A stretch of DNA of 21,425 nt from an uncultured Roseburia sp. (GTDB lineage Bacteria > Bacillota_A > Clostridia > Lachnospirales > Lachnospiraceae), in the NCBI GenBank assembly GCA_900753715.1, contig CAAEAE010000185.1:1-21425 (forward strand). The letters are read 5' to 3'. Of the stretch, positions 8,329 through 16,742 are shown piece after piece (within the stretch, counting starts at the first letter, position 1; each line of letters begins with the position of its first letter). Made by a program: the position numbers and the translations under genes. The notes beneath the pieces are model-generated. The model searched no databases, had not been told where the DNA came from, and saw nothing but the letters and a program-made list of their open reading frames with translations.

Positions 8329-11300
8329 ATGATAGTAAAAGGAATAAAGAGATATAGTTGGATTCTGTTGGTAATAATGCTGGCTGTCTTCTGGAAAGCC
8401 CCACTGTATGCAGAAGCCGCCACAACACAGGTTGATAATCTGGTACTGATGGTTAATTTCAGTGAAGATGGCGATAATACCTTCAGCACAAACTTCAATA
8501 AGTATCAGGAAATGTACACCGGTACGGCATCAGCGTCGAAGCGTTCCCTGGAAAAATATATTTCAACAATATCAGATGGACAGGTCAAGGTAAATAATTA
8601 TTTCCCACAGGTAGTAAATGGACAATTCATACCGATCACTATCACCGGAACGGCACTAAATTATCCGGATGCAGCCGACGGAGAGAAATTTGTGGGAGCT
8701 GTCATTGATGCAGTAAACAATGTTTCCGGTTTGGCTCTGCCGTCGAAGCTGGACAGCAGATACAATGATGGATATATAGATAATCTTACGATTATCGTCC
8801 AGGTAGATAAGGATAAAATGACAGGAGCATTCGGCTCCCGTAAGGCAGATTGGGGAGAGTCCACTACCCTGTTAGGTGGACAATGGAAAGTGGGGGCTTA
8901 TAATGTGCTGCCGACTAACATGCTTGAGGTCGGAACGTACAGGGACTCAGGATATTCACTGGCTTCCCATGAATTCCTGCATACACTGGGAGCGCCGGAT
9001 CTGTATCGTACTTCGGGAGAGACTGGGGATCCGGTAGGGAGATGGTGGGATCTGATGGCAGGATCTAATTTCACAGCACATTATCCTTTGACCTATACAC
9101 GGCAGGAACTCGGGTGGATGAGTATCGGGACATTGACGGAGAGTGGGACATACACTCTGCGGCCGGCAGAAGAATCCTCTGGCACCCGGGCATATATTCT
9201 GAAGACTTCACGCAGTGATTCGGAATTCTTTGTGGTGGAATACCGGCAAAAGCCTTCCCCTTCCGAGCGGGAGGACTATGATTTCTATATTCCGGAGAGC
9301 GGGCTGATCGTCTACCGGGTAAACAATGCGGTGGAGAATCATACCAATAAGGCAGGGGACAATTATATTTATGTGTTCCGGAAGGACACGCTGGATCCGG
9401 CAAAGGCACAGGAAGATGCAATGAAAGCCACGGTGGGAGGACAATACCGCAATGCTCTGGGAAGCAGCGATATGGACGCTCCCTATACGGCAGATACTAT
9501 CTTTTATTCGGATGGAAGTAACAGTGGAATTGTGATTGACCAGGTTAATCCTGGGGCTGACGGAAGTATTTCATTTCATGTGGAATTCCCGGTACTTTCT
9601 GCCGACAGTTACTGGCTGCAGAGAGGAGAGAGTATCACCGGACTGTGTTCTCCTGCAATTACCGGGGATGCGGCGGGCAGCTGTATGTATCTGGCAGGTA
9701 TTGTAGAGGAACAGGGACGGAGCCTGTTGAAAATATATTCTTCACAGGCTGCAGACGGTAGATGGACAGAAATGCCGGGTAGTGCTATATCTCAAAAAAT
9801 GTCACCGGTGGATCTTCTGAATGTGAACGGGGATATTTATGTGGCCTATATGGACACTTCAGGTTATGTGCACGTGTCGCAAGCGGATTCCATGGGTCTG
9901 AATAGCGTGTATACTTCACAGACAGCAGTCTGGCCACAGCGTCTGGAACTATTTTATGAACAGGGGAAACTGTGGGTGAGCTGGATGGACGACAAATCCC
10001 TTCAGGTGATCAATCTTTCAGATCAGTCCGGCCCGCTTCCGGCATTGACGGTACAGGGGGCGAGTATCTCGGGTGCAAAGCTGTTCTATTATGGTGGTAA
10101 TTGGTATGCTTCCTATTGTGATTATATGACACCAGGGGCGAATGGCAGAGTCGCTGTCCTTCAGCAGCAAGGCTGGCAGGATGTGTATACCATGAATAGT
10201 CTGGGAAAGATCAGTTATGCGGATGTCTGTGTATCTGGTAATGTATTGTATCTGGCAGCCCTGAATAATGCGACTGCAAAGACAGCCTTGATTACATATG
10301 ATGGTACGAAATGGAGTGAAGAAATTCTGCCGGAGGAAATTCAAAGTACGGATACCGTAAGGCTGGCACTGAAGGACGGGATACCGTATATCTTCTGGAC
10401 GGCGGGAAATGATAAAAAATTGCAGGCAGCCTATCTGTTGGATGGCAGCTGGCAGAAGCTTGCGTCTACCATAGGGACAGATATCAATGGCTTTGATATT
10501 TTTTGTGGGGGCAATACATTGTATGCTGCCGGAGCTACGACTGGCGGAATCACTTCTGTCAAAACAATGAAGACGGTGGAAAATCCAACCCCTACGCCAA
10601 CGCCAACCCCAACGCCAACGCCAACCCCAACGCCAACACCTACACTGAAGCCCCAGGTTACAGAACCGGAAGTGGGAAATGGCAATGTTGTCCTGGCTCT
10701 CCCCGCAGGCTATGACAGAAGTGCAAGGCTGTATATTGACGGCGTAGAGTTTTCCGGCACAGCATGGCAGAATGACGAGTCGAAACGGCTGATAAGTATC
10801 GGAAGCACAGGACCGATGGGGACTACGGCACAGACAGCTATGGCAGTTCAATACAATGCATCAGGCATTCCCACCGGCATGTATGTATGGAGCCTCTCCT
10901 ACAATGGAAGCTATTATACGGCTACGGCGATCCCTGAGTTTGAGAATCTTTTTTCCTACCACGGATTTTCTGTGCGATATACCGGCAACACCGGACTGAG
11001 ATGTACCTTTGGTATAGATTCTGCAAAAAAACAGCAGCTGACCGGTGCTTCCGGACTGCAGGGATACCGGATCAAGGAAATCGGTACGCTGATTATGCGC
11101 CCGGATCTCTATACACAATATCCTATGGTCTATGGAAGCAGTAAATTAAGTGGAGGAAAAACATACGGTGTCATCAACGGCAGATTTAGCGATAAGGTCA
11201 TCAGAAGAGTGAACGGAAGAGATCAGTTTGCAAATGTCCTTACGAATCTTCCACCGGCTCGTTATAATACAGCGTATATCTTCCGCCCCTATACAGTCAT

Positions 11301-11454
11301 GGAAAAGGACGGTAGCAATGTGGTAATCTATGGACCGGAAATGTCCCGTAGTATGTACACTGTCTGCAAACAGATTTTGAACCGTGGAGACTTCAGACCG
11401 GGAACGTCTGGTTATAATTTCCTGAAAAATATTGTGGACAGCGTAGAAAAGTAG
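8329..11454 (+). CDS. Secreted M6-family (immune inhibitor A-like) zinc metalloprotease
   Basis: 1041 residues with a Sec signal peptide (basic KGIKR, hydrophobic WILLVIMLAVFW, likely cleavage after AEA near 30). The catalytic domain carries HEFLHTLGAPD (His214, Glu215, His218, Asp224), the HExxHxxGxxD zinc motif of M6 peptidases, followed by WDLMAGS (240-246). Residues about 425-750 have repeated blade-like sequences (DIYVAYMDTSG, KLWVSWMDDKS, NWYASYCDYM) suggesting a beta-propeller. A ten-unit Pro-Thr linker (753-772) joins a C-terminal ~265-residue beta-rich domain containing YTGNTGLRCTFGID, which I cannot name. There is no LPxTG sorting motif or C-terminal membrane anchor, so the protein is probably released or held non-covalently. 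Start ATG has GGAG about 9 nt upstream. It probably degrades host or dietary proteins outside the cell. Confidence 0.85.
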   Translation: MIVKGIKRYSWILLVIMLAVFWKAPLYAEAATTQVDNLVLMVNFSEDGDNTFSTNFNKYQEMYTGTASASKRSLEKYISTISDGQVKVNNYFPQVVNGQFIPITITGTALNYPDAADGEKFVGAVIDAVNNVSGLALPSKLDSRYNDGYIDNLTIIVQVDKDKMTGAFGSRKADWGESTTLLGGQWKVGAYNVLPTNMLEVGTYRDSGYSLASHEFLHTLGAPDLYRTSGETGDPVGRWWDLMAGSNFTAHYPLTYTRQELGWMSIGTLTESGTYTLRPAEESSGTRAYILKTSRSDSEFFVVEYRQKPSPSEREDYDFYIPESGLIVYRVNNAVENHTNKAGDNYIYVFRKDTLDPAKAQEDAMKATVGGQYRNALGSSDMDAPYTADTIFYSDGSNSGIVIDQVNPGADGSISFHVEFPVLSADSYWLQRGESITGLCSPAITGDAAGSCMYLAGIVEEQGRSLLKIYSSQAADGRWTEMPGSAISQKMSPVDLLNVNGDIYVAYMDTSGYVHVSQADSMGLNSVYTSQTAVWPQRLELFYEQGKLWVSWMDDKSLQVINLSDQSGPLPALTVQGASISGAKLFYYGGNWYASYCDYMTPGANGRVAVLQQQGWQDVYTMNSLGKISYADVCVSGNVLYLAALNNATAKTALITYDGTKWSEEILPEEIQSTDTVRLALKDGIPYIFWTAGNDKKLQAAYLLDGSWQKLASTIGTDINGFDIFCGGNTLYAAGATTGGITSVKTMKTVENPTPTPTPTPTPTPTPTPTPTLKPQVTEPEVGNGNVVLALPAGYDRSARLYIDGVEFSGTAWQNDESKRLISIGSTGPMGTTAQTAMAVQYNASGIPTGMYVWSLSYNGSYYTATAIPEFENLFSYHGFSVRYTGNTGLRCTFGIDSAKKQQLTGASGLQGYRIKEIGTLIMRPDLYTQYPMVYGSSKLSGGKTYGVINGRFSDKVIRRVNGRDQFANVLTNLPPARYNTAYIFRPYTVMEKDGSNVVIYGPEMSRSMYTVCKQILNRGDFRPGTSGYNFLKNIVDSVEK
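10585..10644 (+). repeat. In-frame Pro-Thr linker repeat
   Basis: Twenty alternating Pro and Thr codons, mostly CCA/ACG/ACC, form a degenerate 6-nt tandem that encodes ten PT pairs between the propeller-like region and the C-terminal domain of the metalloprotease. Multiples of 6 nt keep the frame, so the linker could lengthen or shorten by slippage without loss of the protein. Confidence 0.9.
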
Positions 11455-11472
11455 AGATAGGAGCAATTCTGA

Positions 11473-12189
11473 ATGGAAGGTAATAATAAGAAAAATAAGA
11501 AAAATACAGTGTGGATCATACTGACCTGTGTATTTGCACTGACGACATTAGTGTTGGGAATGGCATTATATCGTTCTCAGAGCGACAGGAAACTCCTGGA
11601 GAATCAGCTGGCGGGAGCACAGGATGTGGTGGCAGTGACAACGGCTCAGCAACAACAGCTGGCAGGAGCAGATAATTTACAGGAAATCCGCATTATGAAC
11701 GGTATATTACAGCAACAGGATAAGCATCAACAATGGGTAGACGTGGCACCTGTAGAGGATCTGCTGCAGGCGGATCCGGTACTGGCAGGGAGAAACAAGA
11801 TGCAGGAACTGATCACACAGAACAGGGAAGCGGTGCAGAATGGAACCGTCAGTGCAGAACAGCTTTCGCCGCTGATGGCTAAAGCAGGTACCCTGACAGG
11901 CGCAGCACTGGCATCCGCATCCCGGGTGGAGAGCAGCAATAACAAAACAACTACACAGCCACCGAAAGCACAGACAGGCAGTAATAGTACGACAACGGTA
12001 ACAGCACCGGCAGCAACTCCGGTGGCAACACCTGCTCCGGTACAGCAGCCGGATAACAATGATAACTCTGATAATGACTCTTCAGATAATGGAAGCTCCG
12101 ATAATGGCAGTTCAGACAGTAATTCCGGTGGAGATTCCTCTGATAGTGGAGATGGCGAAGATATCGGATGGACGGATGAGATTCTGTAG
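11473..12189 (+). CDS. Single-pass membrane protein with acidic low-complexity tail
   Basis: 238 residues. A Lys/Asn-rich N-terminus (MEGNNKKNKKN) precedes one transmembrane helix (about 13-32), giving an N-in, C-out protein. The stretch 33-65 is Gln-rich and probably coiled-coil. Residues about 155-193 are a Thr/Pro/Ala linker, and 194-230 consist almost entirely of Asp, Ser, Asn and Gly in SSDNG-like units, which may bind Ca2+ or act as a flexible spacer. AGGAG at 11459-11463 supports the ATG start. The gene follows the metalloprotease stop by 18 nt and ends at a strong terminator, so it closes the operon. No family is recognised. A role as a surface partner of the protease is inferred from position only. 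Confidence 0.7.
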   Translation: MEGNNKKNKKNTVWIILTCVFALTTLVLGMALYRSQSDRKLLENQLAGAQDVVAVTTAQQQQLAGADNLQEIRIMNGILQQQDKHQQWVDVAPVEDLLQADPVLAGRNKMQELITQNREAVQNGTVSAEQLSPLMAKAGTLTGAALASASRVESSNNKTTTQPPKAQTGSNSTTTVTAPAATPVATPAPVQQPDNNDNSDNDSSDNGSSDNGSSDSNSGGDSSDSGDGEDIGWTDEIL

Positions 12190-12194
12190 AAATG

Positions 12195-12241
12195 AAGATT
12201 CCCAAACCATAGTTTAAAGAACTGATGGTTTGGGAATTTTT
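12195..12241 (+). terminator. Strong intrinsic terminator of the protease operon
   Basis: ATTCCCAAACCAT (12198-12210) pairs perfectly with ATGGTTTGGGAAT (12225-12237). The inner AGTT/AACT extends the stem past one bulge, and the structure is followed by TTTT. It lies 6 nt after the last gene of the lipoprotein-metalloprotease-membrane protein set. Confidence 0.9.
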
Positions 12242-12276
12242 GTGAAGATGTTAAACAGTAATGTTTTCTATAATAA

Positions 12277-12717
12277 TTATTTCTCCAAATCAATTGTCTT
12301 CAGCAATTCCCGAATCTGTTCCACGCTTAGCCACTCGGTATTATTGCCGGAGCTGTAGGAGAAGCCTTCCGGTACTCTCTTGCCGGTAGGAACGGCACGT
12401 CTGGACTCACTCCATACCATCTGAGGATATACGATGAAGTGCTTATCGTATTCATAGGTGTTCAGGGAATCTTCCACGGTAACCATGATCTCATGAAGCT
12501 TTTCGCCCTCACGGATTCCGACTTCAGGCATCTCACAACCGGGCAGCATTGCCTGCGCCAGATCGGTGATCTTAAAGGAAGGAATCTTGGAGATGAAGGT
12601 CTCACCGCCCTTGGATTCTTCCAATGCTTTAATTACCAGTTCCACACCCTGCTGCAGGCTGATCCAGAAACGGGTCATGCGGTAGTCGGTGATGGGAAGT
12701 TCAGTACCGCCGGTAAT
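12277..12717 (-). pseudogene. pseB: C-terminal fragment of UDP-N-acetylglucosamine 4,6-dehydratase (PseB/FlaA1 type)
   Basis: The intact enzyme converts UDP-GlcNAc to a 4-keto-6-deoxy sugar, the first step of pseudaminic-acid type flagellin or surface glycan synthesis. The fragment starts at GGTELPITDYRMTRFW and continues with the family's C-terminal signatures: FWISLQQGVELVIKALE, ISKIPSFKITDLAQAM, GIREGEKLHEIMVT and the W-S-E-S tail. Family members have about 330 residues; only about 146 are here. The SDR Rossmann core and the catalytic Ser/Tyr/Lys are missing. Homology stops abruptly at about 12717 with TAG at 12718-12720, and no start codon or ribosome binding site is present at the break. 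This is a junction where accessory DNA replaced the 5' two thirds of the gene, or a leftover of a recombination event. Confidence 0.85.
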
Positions 12718-12908
12718 CTAACATGACACCCTCACTTTCAAAACTAAAAATTCCTAATCATCATAACCTAAACAGCCGGAATAACGCAATCCTTAGTGCA
12801 AATAACGAACCGCATAACTTAGGCTTTATGTAGTATTATAGGAAATAAGAGAGACACAAAGGTGGTTTGTAATTTTATAAAAAGAGTAATTGTTGTTTTC
12901 ATAAATAA

Positions 12909-12937
12909 TTGATATTGAAATTTATGAAGGATAATAA
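12909..12937 (+). promoter_or_regulatory. Candidate sigma-A promoter of the nuclease-STAND gene
   Basis: TTGATA (12909-12914) and TAATAA (12932-12937) are separated by exactly 17 nt, about 60 nt upstream of the chosen start codon. The -10 hexamer lies inside the 18-nt dyad at 12929-12946, so a protein bound to the dyad would block this promoter. The rest of 12718-12908 is AT-rich, without a gene. Confidence 0.5.
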
Positions 12938-12946
12938 GTAGTTATC
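12929..12946 (+). promoter_or_regulatory. 18-nt dyad element, copy 1 (candidate operator)
   Basis: GGATAATAAGTAGTTATC contains the inverted repeat GATAA-N7-TTATC. An exact copy lies in the opposite orientation at 19179-19196, upstream of the convergent glycosyltransferase operon. This copy ends 51 nt before the nuclease-STAND start codon and overlaps its -10 box. It could be an operator for a shared regulator or one end of an inverted-repeat-bounded cassette. Confidence 0.6.
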
Positions 12947-12997
12947 GTTTGAAAAATAGATAGCTTGAAGAATATTACTATCAAAGGAAAAGTTTTT

Positions 12998-15958
12998 ATG
13001 GATGAATTAAAAGATCGTGCAGACGAATTTGAAACGGTGTCAAAATCTATTGTTAAATATTTATTAAGGGATACAGATGCTGAAATAACAAAAACAAAAC
13101 CCAAAAAAGATGGCGGGTATGATATTGTTGTAAAATGTCAGGACAATTGTTCAAGAAAATTTGCCTTATTCGAATGTAAACTTAGAAAAGGAAATTTAAA
13201 CTTGCGGGACATTGCTGCTAACGTAATAATTGCGTTTAATCATGGCGCAATATCTCTCATTGCAATCACAAATTATGATTTCACTCAGCAAACAGGGGAA
13301 GAACTAATCGATTTTTGTCAGCATACTGTTTTAAATATAAAAATAATAATTGGAGAAGAATTACGGCAGATATTGAACGATAGTTGCATAGATATTACAA
13401 AAGAGTTATATGATGCTATTGATTTCAAAAAAACTATGCGCAAAAATGAATTTACAGCATTACGAATAAATTTGGATCAAAATATTTTGCCTCAAATATT
13501 TCCTTCAAAAAGAAATTATAATTTAGAAAGCAATACATTAATCGAAAGCCTATTTCCCGATAAAATTACGTATATATCAACGGCCTTACTAAATGGAGGT
13601 TTAGTTGCAGTAACAGGATATATGGGTGTTGGCAAAAAGCTAATTATCCAAGAAGCCTTTGGCAAATTAAATAAGCGAATTATAATAATTGATGCTACAT
13701 TACATCAGACGAAAGATTTGGTTATTTTGGATATACTGGCTCAAATATGGGGAGTATCTAGCACTAAAATCTTTTCTTTTTTTTCTAAAAACGATATAGA
13801 GGCAATCGCCGAGGTTGTTGGTAAAAAAAGTAATGACGAAGAAACAGTAACACTGCTTACCGCTCTATTGAATGAAGCTTATGCGGATAAACATACCACT
13901 GCTCAAAATAACGTCATTCTATGTAATTACCTTATTAGCCTTCTGACTTTACATATAGAAGATATTGGTTTTGTAATATATATTAAGAAAATGCAATTTG
14001 CCACTCAGGAAATCTTTGATTTTTTAATATATTTTATGAAATATTTAGCAAGAGATGCTATTGGATGTGTTATTAGCTATGACAAACCAGAATATATAGT
14101 AGAAAATGAAAAAAAGCCTCTTGATATATTGCGTCAGATAGATCAATATGATGAGTGCCAAATAGAAATGTTAGACAAAGAAAAAGCTGTTTTTTATATA
14201 CAGCAAATGTATCCTCAACTTTCTAACTATGAAACCGGATTGATTATAGAAAAAGTTGGAACCAGACTTTATAATTTGTCACATTTATTAAAAAGTTTGT
14301 TTCCACAGGAAAGTACCTTACCTATAGATAGTAATCTTATAATTCAAAGGCTACAGTTTTGTTCTCCAAATAATGTTATCAGTTTGATATCACAAACTCT
14401 ACCATATTACAGGGATACTTACCCTGAGTTATTTCGAATATGCTATTTATTTGACTGTCAGGTTCCTATCGAATTAGGTATCTATATTGACTGTTTTGAG
14501 CAAGCAATCATTCATATGACGAATATAGGCATATTTTGTTGTGATCACGGAGTACTTATGGCAGACAATGAATTTGTACGAGCTTGGATCATGGATGCAT
14601 ATTCTGATAATAGTCCGAGTATTCAAATGACTGCATTAAAATTACTAAATGCCTCACATACGATTACATATAATATTGGATACATTAATATGTACCGTGT
14701 GTTAGGCTGGAACACAGAAGCTTTAGATTTACTTGAAAAGAATTTAAACATATTAAAAAGGGAAAAACAATATAGTTCCTTACGAAAAGGGTTACTACAA
14801 GCTATAGAAATCTCACATTTATCATACGAGAGAACACAGGAAATCAAATATTTGATTGCATTATTAGAGATTATAACCATACAAAAAGAAATAACCTCAG
14901 ATGAGGCTAAAGCCTATATAGCGCGTTTGGAGTACTATTCGCAATGCAAAATTTTATCAGAAAAAGATAGCTATGCACTTTCTTTTTTTAAGATAAAGCG
15001 CGAATTCAAATTAGGAACATATGTCCAACATAATAATCCAACCATTGAGATTGGGGAAAATTATTATAACCACTGTGTGGATCATACTCTTTCTGATAAT
15101 ACGGACGATTGGCTTGGTAAAATATGCAGTTGTTACGCATTACTCATCAAATCAACAAAAGGAAACAAAAGCGCCTTAAAAATATTTGAAAATAGTTTAA
15201 AAGTATTTCCTAATTCCTTTGATTTGCGTCGAGAGTATTTTAGTCATATTGCATGTATGCAATTATTTGATGAGCCGCTTAAGGCATATGAAAATTATCA
15301 AAAGATTCTGACATTGTTTAAAAAGGAAGCACCTGATTCAGCGGCACTTCCATTTCATGAATATGGAGATTTGGCATTGAGTCAATTAATTGCCCAAATT
15401 TTAGACAACGCTCTTTTATGTGCCAATAATGCTATAGAAATAAATCAAGCCAATGGCTTGATAGATGAAGAAGGTCGGTGTATCAACATACGCGGTTGCA
15501 TAGAATGGTGCCAGGGAAAAGTATTAAAGGCAGAAAAAAGTTTTCGTGAAGCTATAACTATTATGAAGCATTCTCAATACAATCACTATTTATGGCGAAG
15601 CCAGCTTAATATGTTACAATTGAGTTTAATAACAAGTCATTATTCGGATGATATCATTTCAATGTTTGAAAATGTATATGCGGATTTCAAAAATCTTCTT
15701 GCACCTAAAATACATTTTCTTGCGCAGTCTGACGCAGATTCATTGCGAAAAACGATTGAATATCATGCTCTAATAGTATTTGGCGTATTACAAAAAGAGA
15801 TGAATATCTCTCAAACTAGTTTTAAAGTGTATAAGGATTTTGAACTAGGTCAGCATACGGAATTATACGAAAACGATGTGGACGCATTTTTTAATAAAAA
15901 TTATTATTTTTCTAAATCTCCTTATATTCAAAATGGCTACATATTTTTTGCCGGTTGA
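12998..15958 (+). CDS. PD-(D/E)XK nuclease fused to a degenerate STAND NTPase, Avs-like
   Basis: 986 residues from ATG at 12998, chosen over a TTG at 12965 because AAAGGA at 12983-12988 precedes it. Residues about 10-140 look like an Mrr/restriction-endonuclease domain with the metal triad DGGYD42 and E59-C-K61 followed by a conserved ISLIAITN strand. An NTPase region follows: a Walker A position GYMGVGKK (207-214) and a Walker B position FVIYIKKM (325-332). The usual Ser/Thr after the P-loop Lys is Lys214, and the Asp-Asp/Glu expected in Walker B is Lys330-Lys331, so hydrolysis is probably lost. The C-terminal ~550 residues are helical with TPR-like units (for example ALDLLEKNLNILKRE and KVLKAEKSFREAITIM). 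By analogy with Avs proteins the repeats sense a target and the nuclease kills. The 3' end overlaps the deacetylase gene on the other strand by 47 nt. Confidence 0.7.
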   Translation: MDELKDRADEFETVSKSIVKYLLRDTDAEITKTKPKKDGGYDIVVKCQDNCSRKFALFECKLRKGNLNLRDIAANVIIAFNHGAISLIAITNYDFTQQTGEELIDFCQHTVLNIKIIIGEELRQILNDSCIDITKELYDAIDFKKTMRKNEFTALRINLDQNILPQIFPSKRNYNLESNTLIESLFPDKITYISTALLNGGLVAVTGYMGVGKKLIIQEAFGKLNKRIIIIDATLHQTKDLVILDILAQIWGVSSTKIFSFFSKNDIEAIAEVVGKKSNDEETVTLLTALLNEAYADKHTTAQNNVILCNYLISLLTLHIEDIGFVIYIKKMQFATQEIFDFLIYFMKYLARDAIGCVISYDKPEYIVENEKKPLDILRQIDQYDECQIEMLDKEKAVFYIQQMYPQLSNYETGLIIEKVGTRLYNLSHLLKSLFPQESTLPIDSNLIIQRLQFCSPNNVISLISQTLPYYRDTYPELFRICYLFDCQVPIELGIYIDCFEQAIIHMTNIGIFCCDHGVLMADNEFVRAWIMDAYSDNSPSIQMTALKLLNASHTITYNIGYINMYRVLGWNTEALDLLEKNLNILKREKQYSSLRKGLLQAIEISHLSYERTQEIKYLIALLEIITIQKEITSDEAKAYIARLEYYSQCKILSEKDSYALSFFKIKREFKLGTYVQHNNPTIEIGENYYNHCVDHTLSDNTDDWLGKICSCYALLIKSTKGNKSALKIFENSLKVFPNSFDLRREYFSHIACMQLFDEPLKAYENYQKILTLFKKEAPDSAALPFHEYGDLALSQLIAQILDNALLCANNAIEINQANGLIDEEGRCINIRGCIEWCQGKVLKAEKSFREAITIMKHSQYNHYLWRSQLNMLQLSLITSHYSDDIISMFENVYADFKNLLAPKIHFLAQSDADSLRKTIEYHALIVFGVLQKEMNISQTSFKVYKDFELGQHTELYENDVDAFFNKNYYFSKSPYIQNGYIFFAG

Positions 15959-16742
15959 ATTTATTTTCTCTAAACAAGAAGAAAAATTCTTCTTGTTTAG
16001 AGAAAGATAGTAAAAAATTATTATCATCTTCTTTAAGCTGTGTTGTAAATAGAGCTATTGCATTATGTTTGCAAATTTGTTCCTGCATTGTTAAAGGTAT
16101 AGAAAATCTTTTTTTCCATTTTTCTAGAGGAATTGAAGGTGGGCATGCAAATGTTAAGCTGTTACGTTGAGGCCAGAACAAATCATCCCCGCCATGAATT
16201 ATATAGGTTAAGCAGAGTGGAATTTTCCAAAATATATTAGTTCTCTGCAAAAGGTCAATAAGGGAAGAATGGTCACCATGCATATCTAAGGAATCCGAAA
16301 CAATAATAATATCGGGAAAATGATGCTCTAAAAACCATTCTAAATCTGTCAAAAAAGCTTTTTTTGTGAGAGGCGATTCTACGCCGGTTTTTATAGCATG
16401 TACAGTCTTTCTATCACTCGGATGATAGGTCATAGATGAAACATGAGACGTTAAAAGAGTATCTTCCGAACTAAATAACATTTTCCTTAAAAAGCTATGT
16501 GAATAACTCATCCCAGTATCTCCGTAACCTAGATAAAAAATAGCATCTTCAGAAATTCCAAGATAGTTCAAAGCATCCTTACTTTCATGATAGCGTTTAT
16601 GAGCTATCTTTTTACCTCGGTAATCACCATTTGTTGCAAAGAGAATCGTAATATGATCTCCTTTTTTTATACATTTTTGGAGCAATCCTCCTGCTGCCAG
16701 GATTTCGTCATCCTGATGAGGGGCAATTAGCAATATTTTCAT
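15912..16742 (-). CDS. PIG-L/LmbE-family zinc-dependent sugar deacetylase
   Basis: 276 residues. The family removes N-acetyl groups from GlcNAc-type sugars: MshB in mycothiol, BshB in bacillithiol, BtrD/NeoD in aminoglycoside synthesis, PIG-L in GPI anchors. The N-terminal MKILLIAPHQDDEILAAGG carries the PHxDDE motif (His9, Asp11, Asp12), and MHGDHSS supplies the third zinc ligand (His158). ATG at 16742 overlaps the stop of the glycosyltransferase gene as ATGA, so the two are translationally coupled and surely work together. No signal peptide is seen, so the enzyme is cytoplasmic. The last 47 nt run into the convergent nuclease-STAND gene, and the 3' region contains a 19-bp palindrome that reads as codons for QEEFFFLFRENK. 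The substrate is unknown. Confidence 0.85.
   Translation of the reverse strand: MKILLIAPHQDDEILAAGGLLQKCIKKGDHITILFATNGDYRGKKIAHKRYHESKDALNYLGISEDAIFYLGYGDTGMSYSHSFLRKMLFSSEDTLLTSHVSSMTYHPSDRKTVHAIKTGVESPLTKKAFLTDLEWFLEHHFPDIIIVSDSLDMHGDHSSLIDLLQRTNIFWKIPLCLTYIIHGGDDLFWPQRNSLTFACPPSIPLEKWKKRFSIPLTMQEQICKHNAIALFTTQLKEDDNNFLLSFSKQEEFFFLFRENKFNRQKICSHFEYKEI
15964..16006. repeat. 19-bp perfect hairpin at the convergent gene junction
   Basis: TTTCTCTAAACAAGAAGAA (15965-15983) and its exact reverse complement (15987-16005) are separated by AAA, with a G-U pair extending the base. It begins 6 nt after the nuclease-STAND stop and lies inside the deacetylase coding region. No T-run follows on either strand, so it is an unusual terminator at best. 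It may stall polymerase or stabilise both 3' ends. Confidence 0.8.

Noticed and set aside
10018..10851. 277-codon minus-strand open frame opposite the metalloprotease gene
   Set aside because: It is a shadow of the protease frame; the peptide is rich in Cys, Ile and Arg with no domain, includes the antisense of the Pro-Thr repeat, and lacks a ribosome binding site.
11727..12293. 188-codon minus-strand open frame opposite the acidic-tailed membrane protein
   Set aside because: Low-complexity Leu/Ser/Glu and Val/Ala runs are the antisense of the Ser/Asp/Asn and Thr/Ala repeats; no start signal.
12439..12726. 95-codon plus-strand frame within the pseB fragment
   Set aside because: Antisense of a well-conserved dehydratase reading frame.
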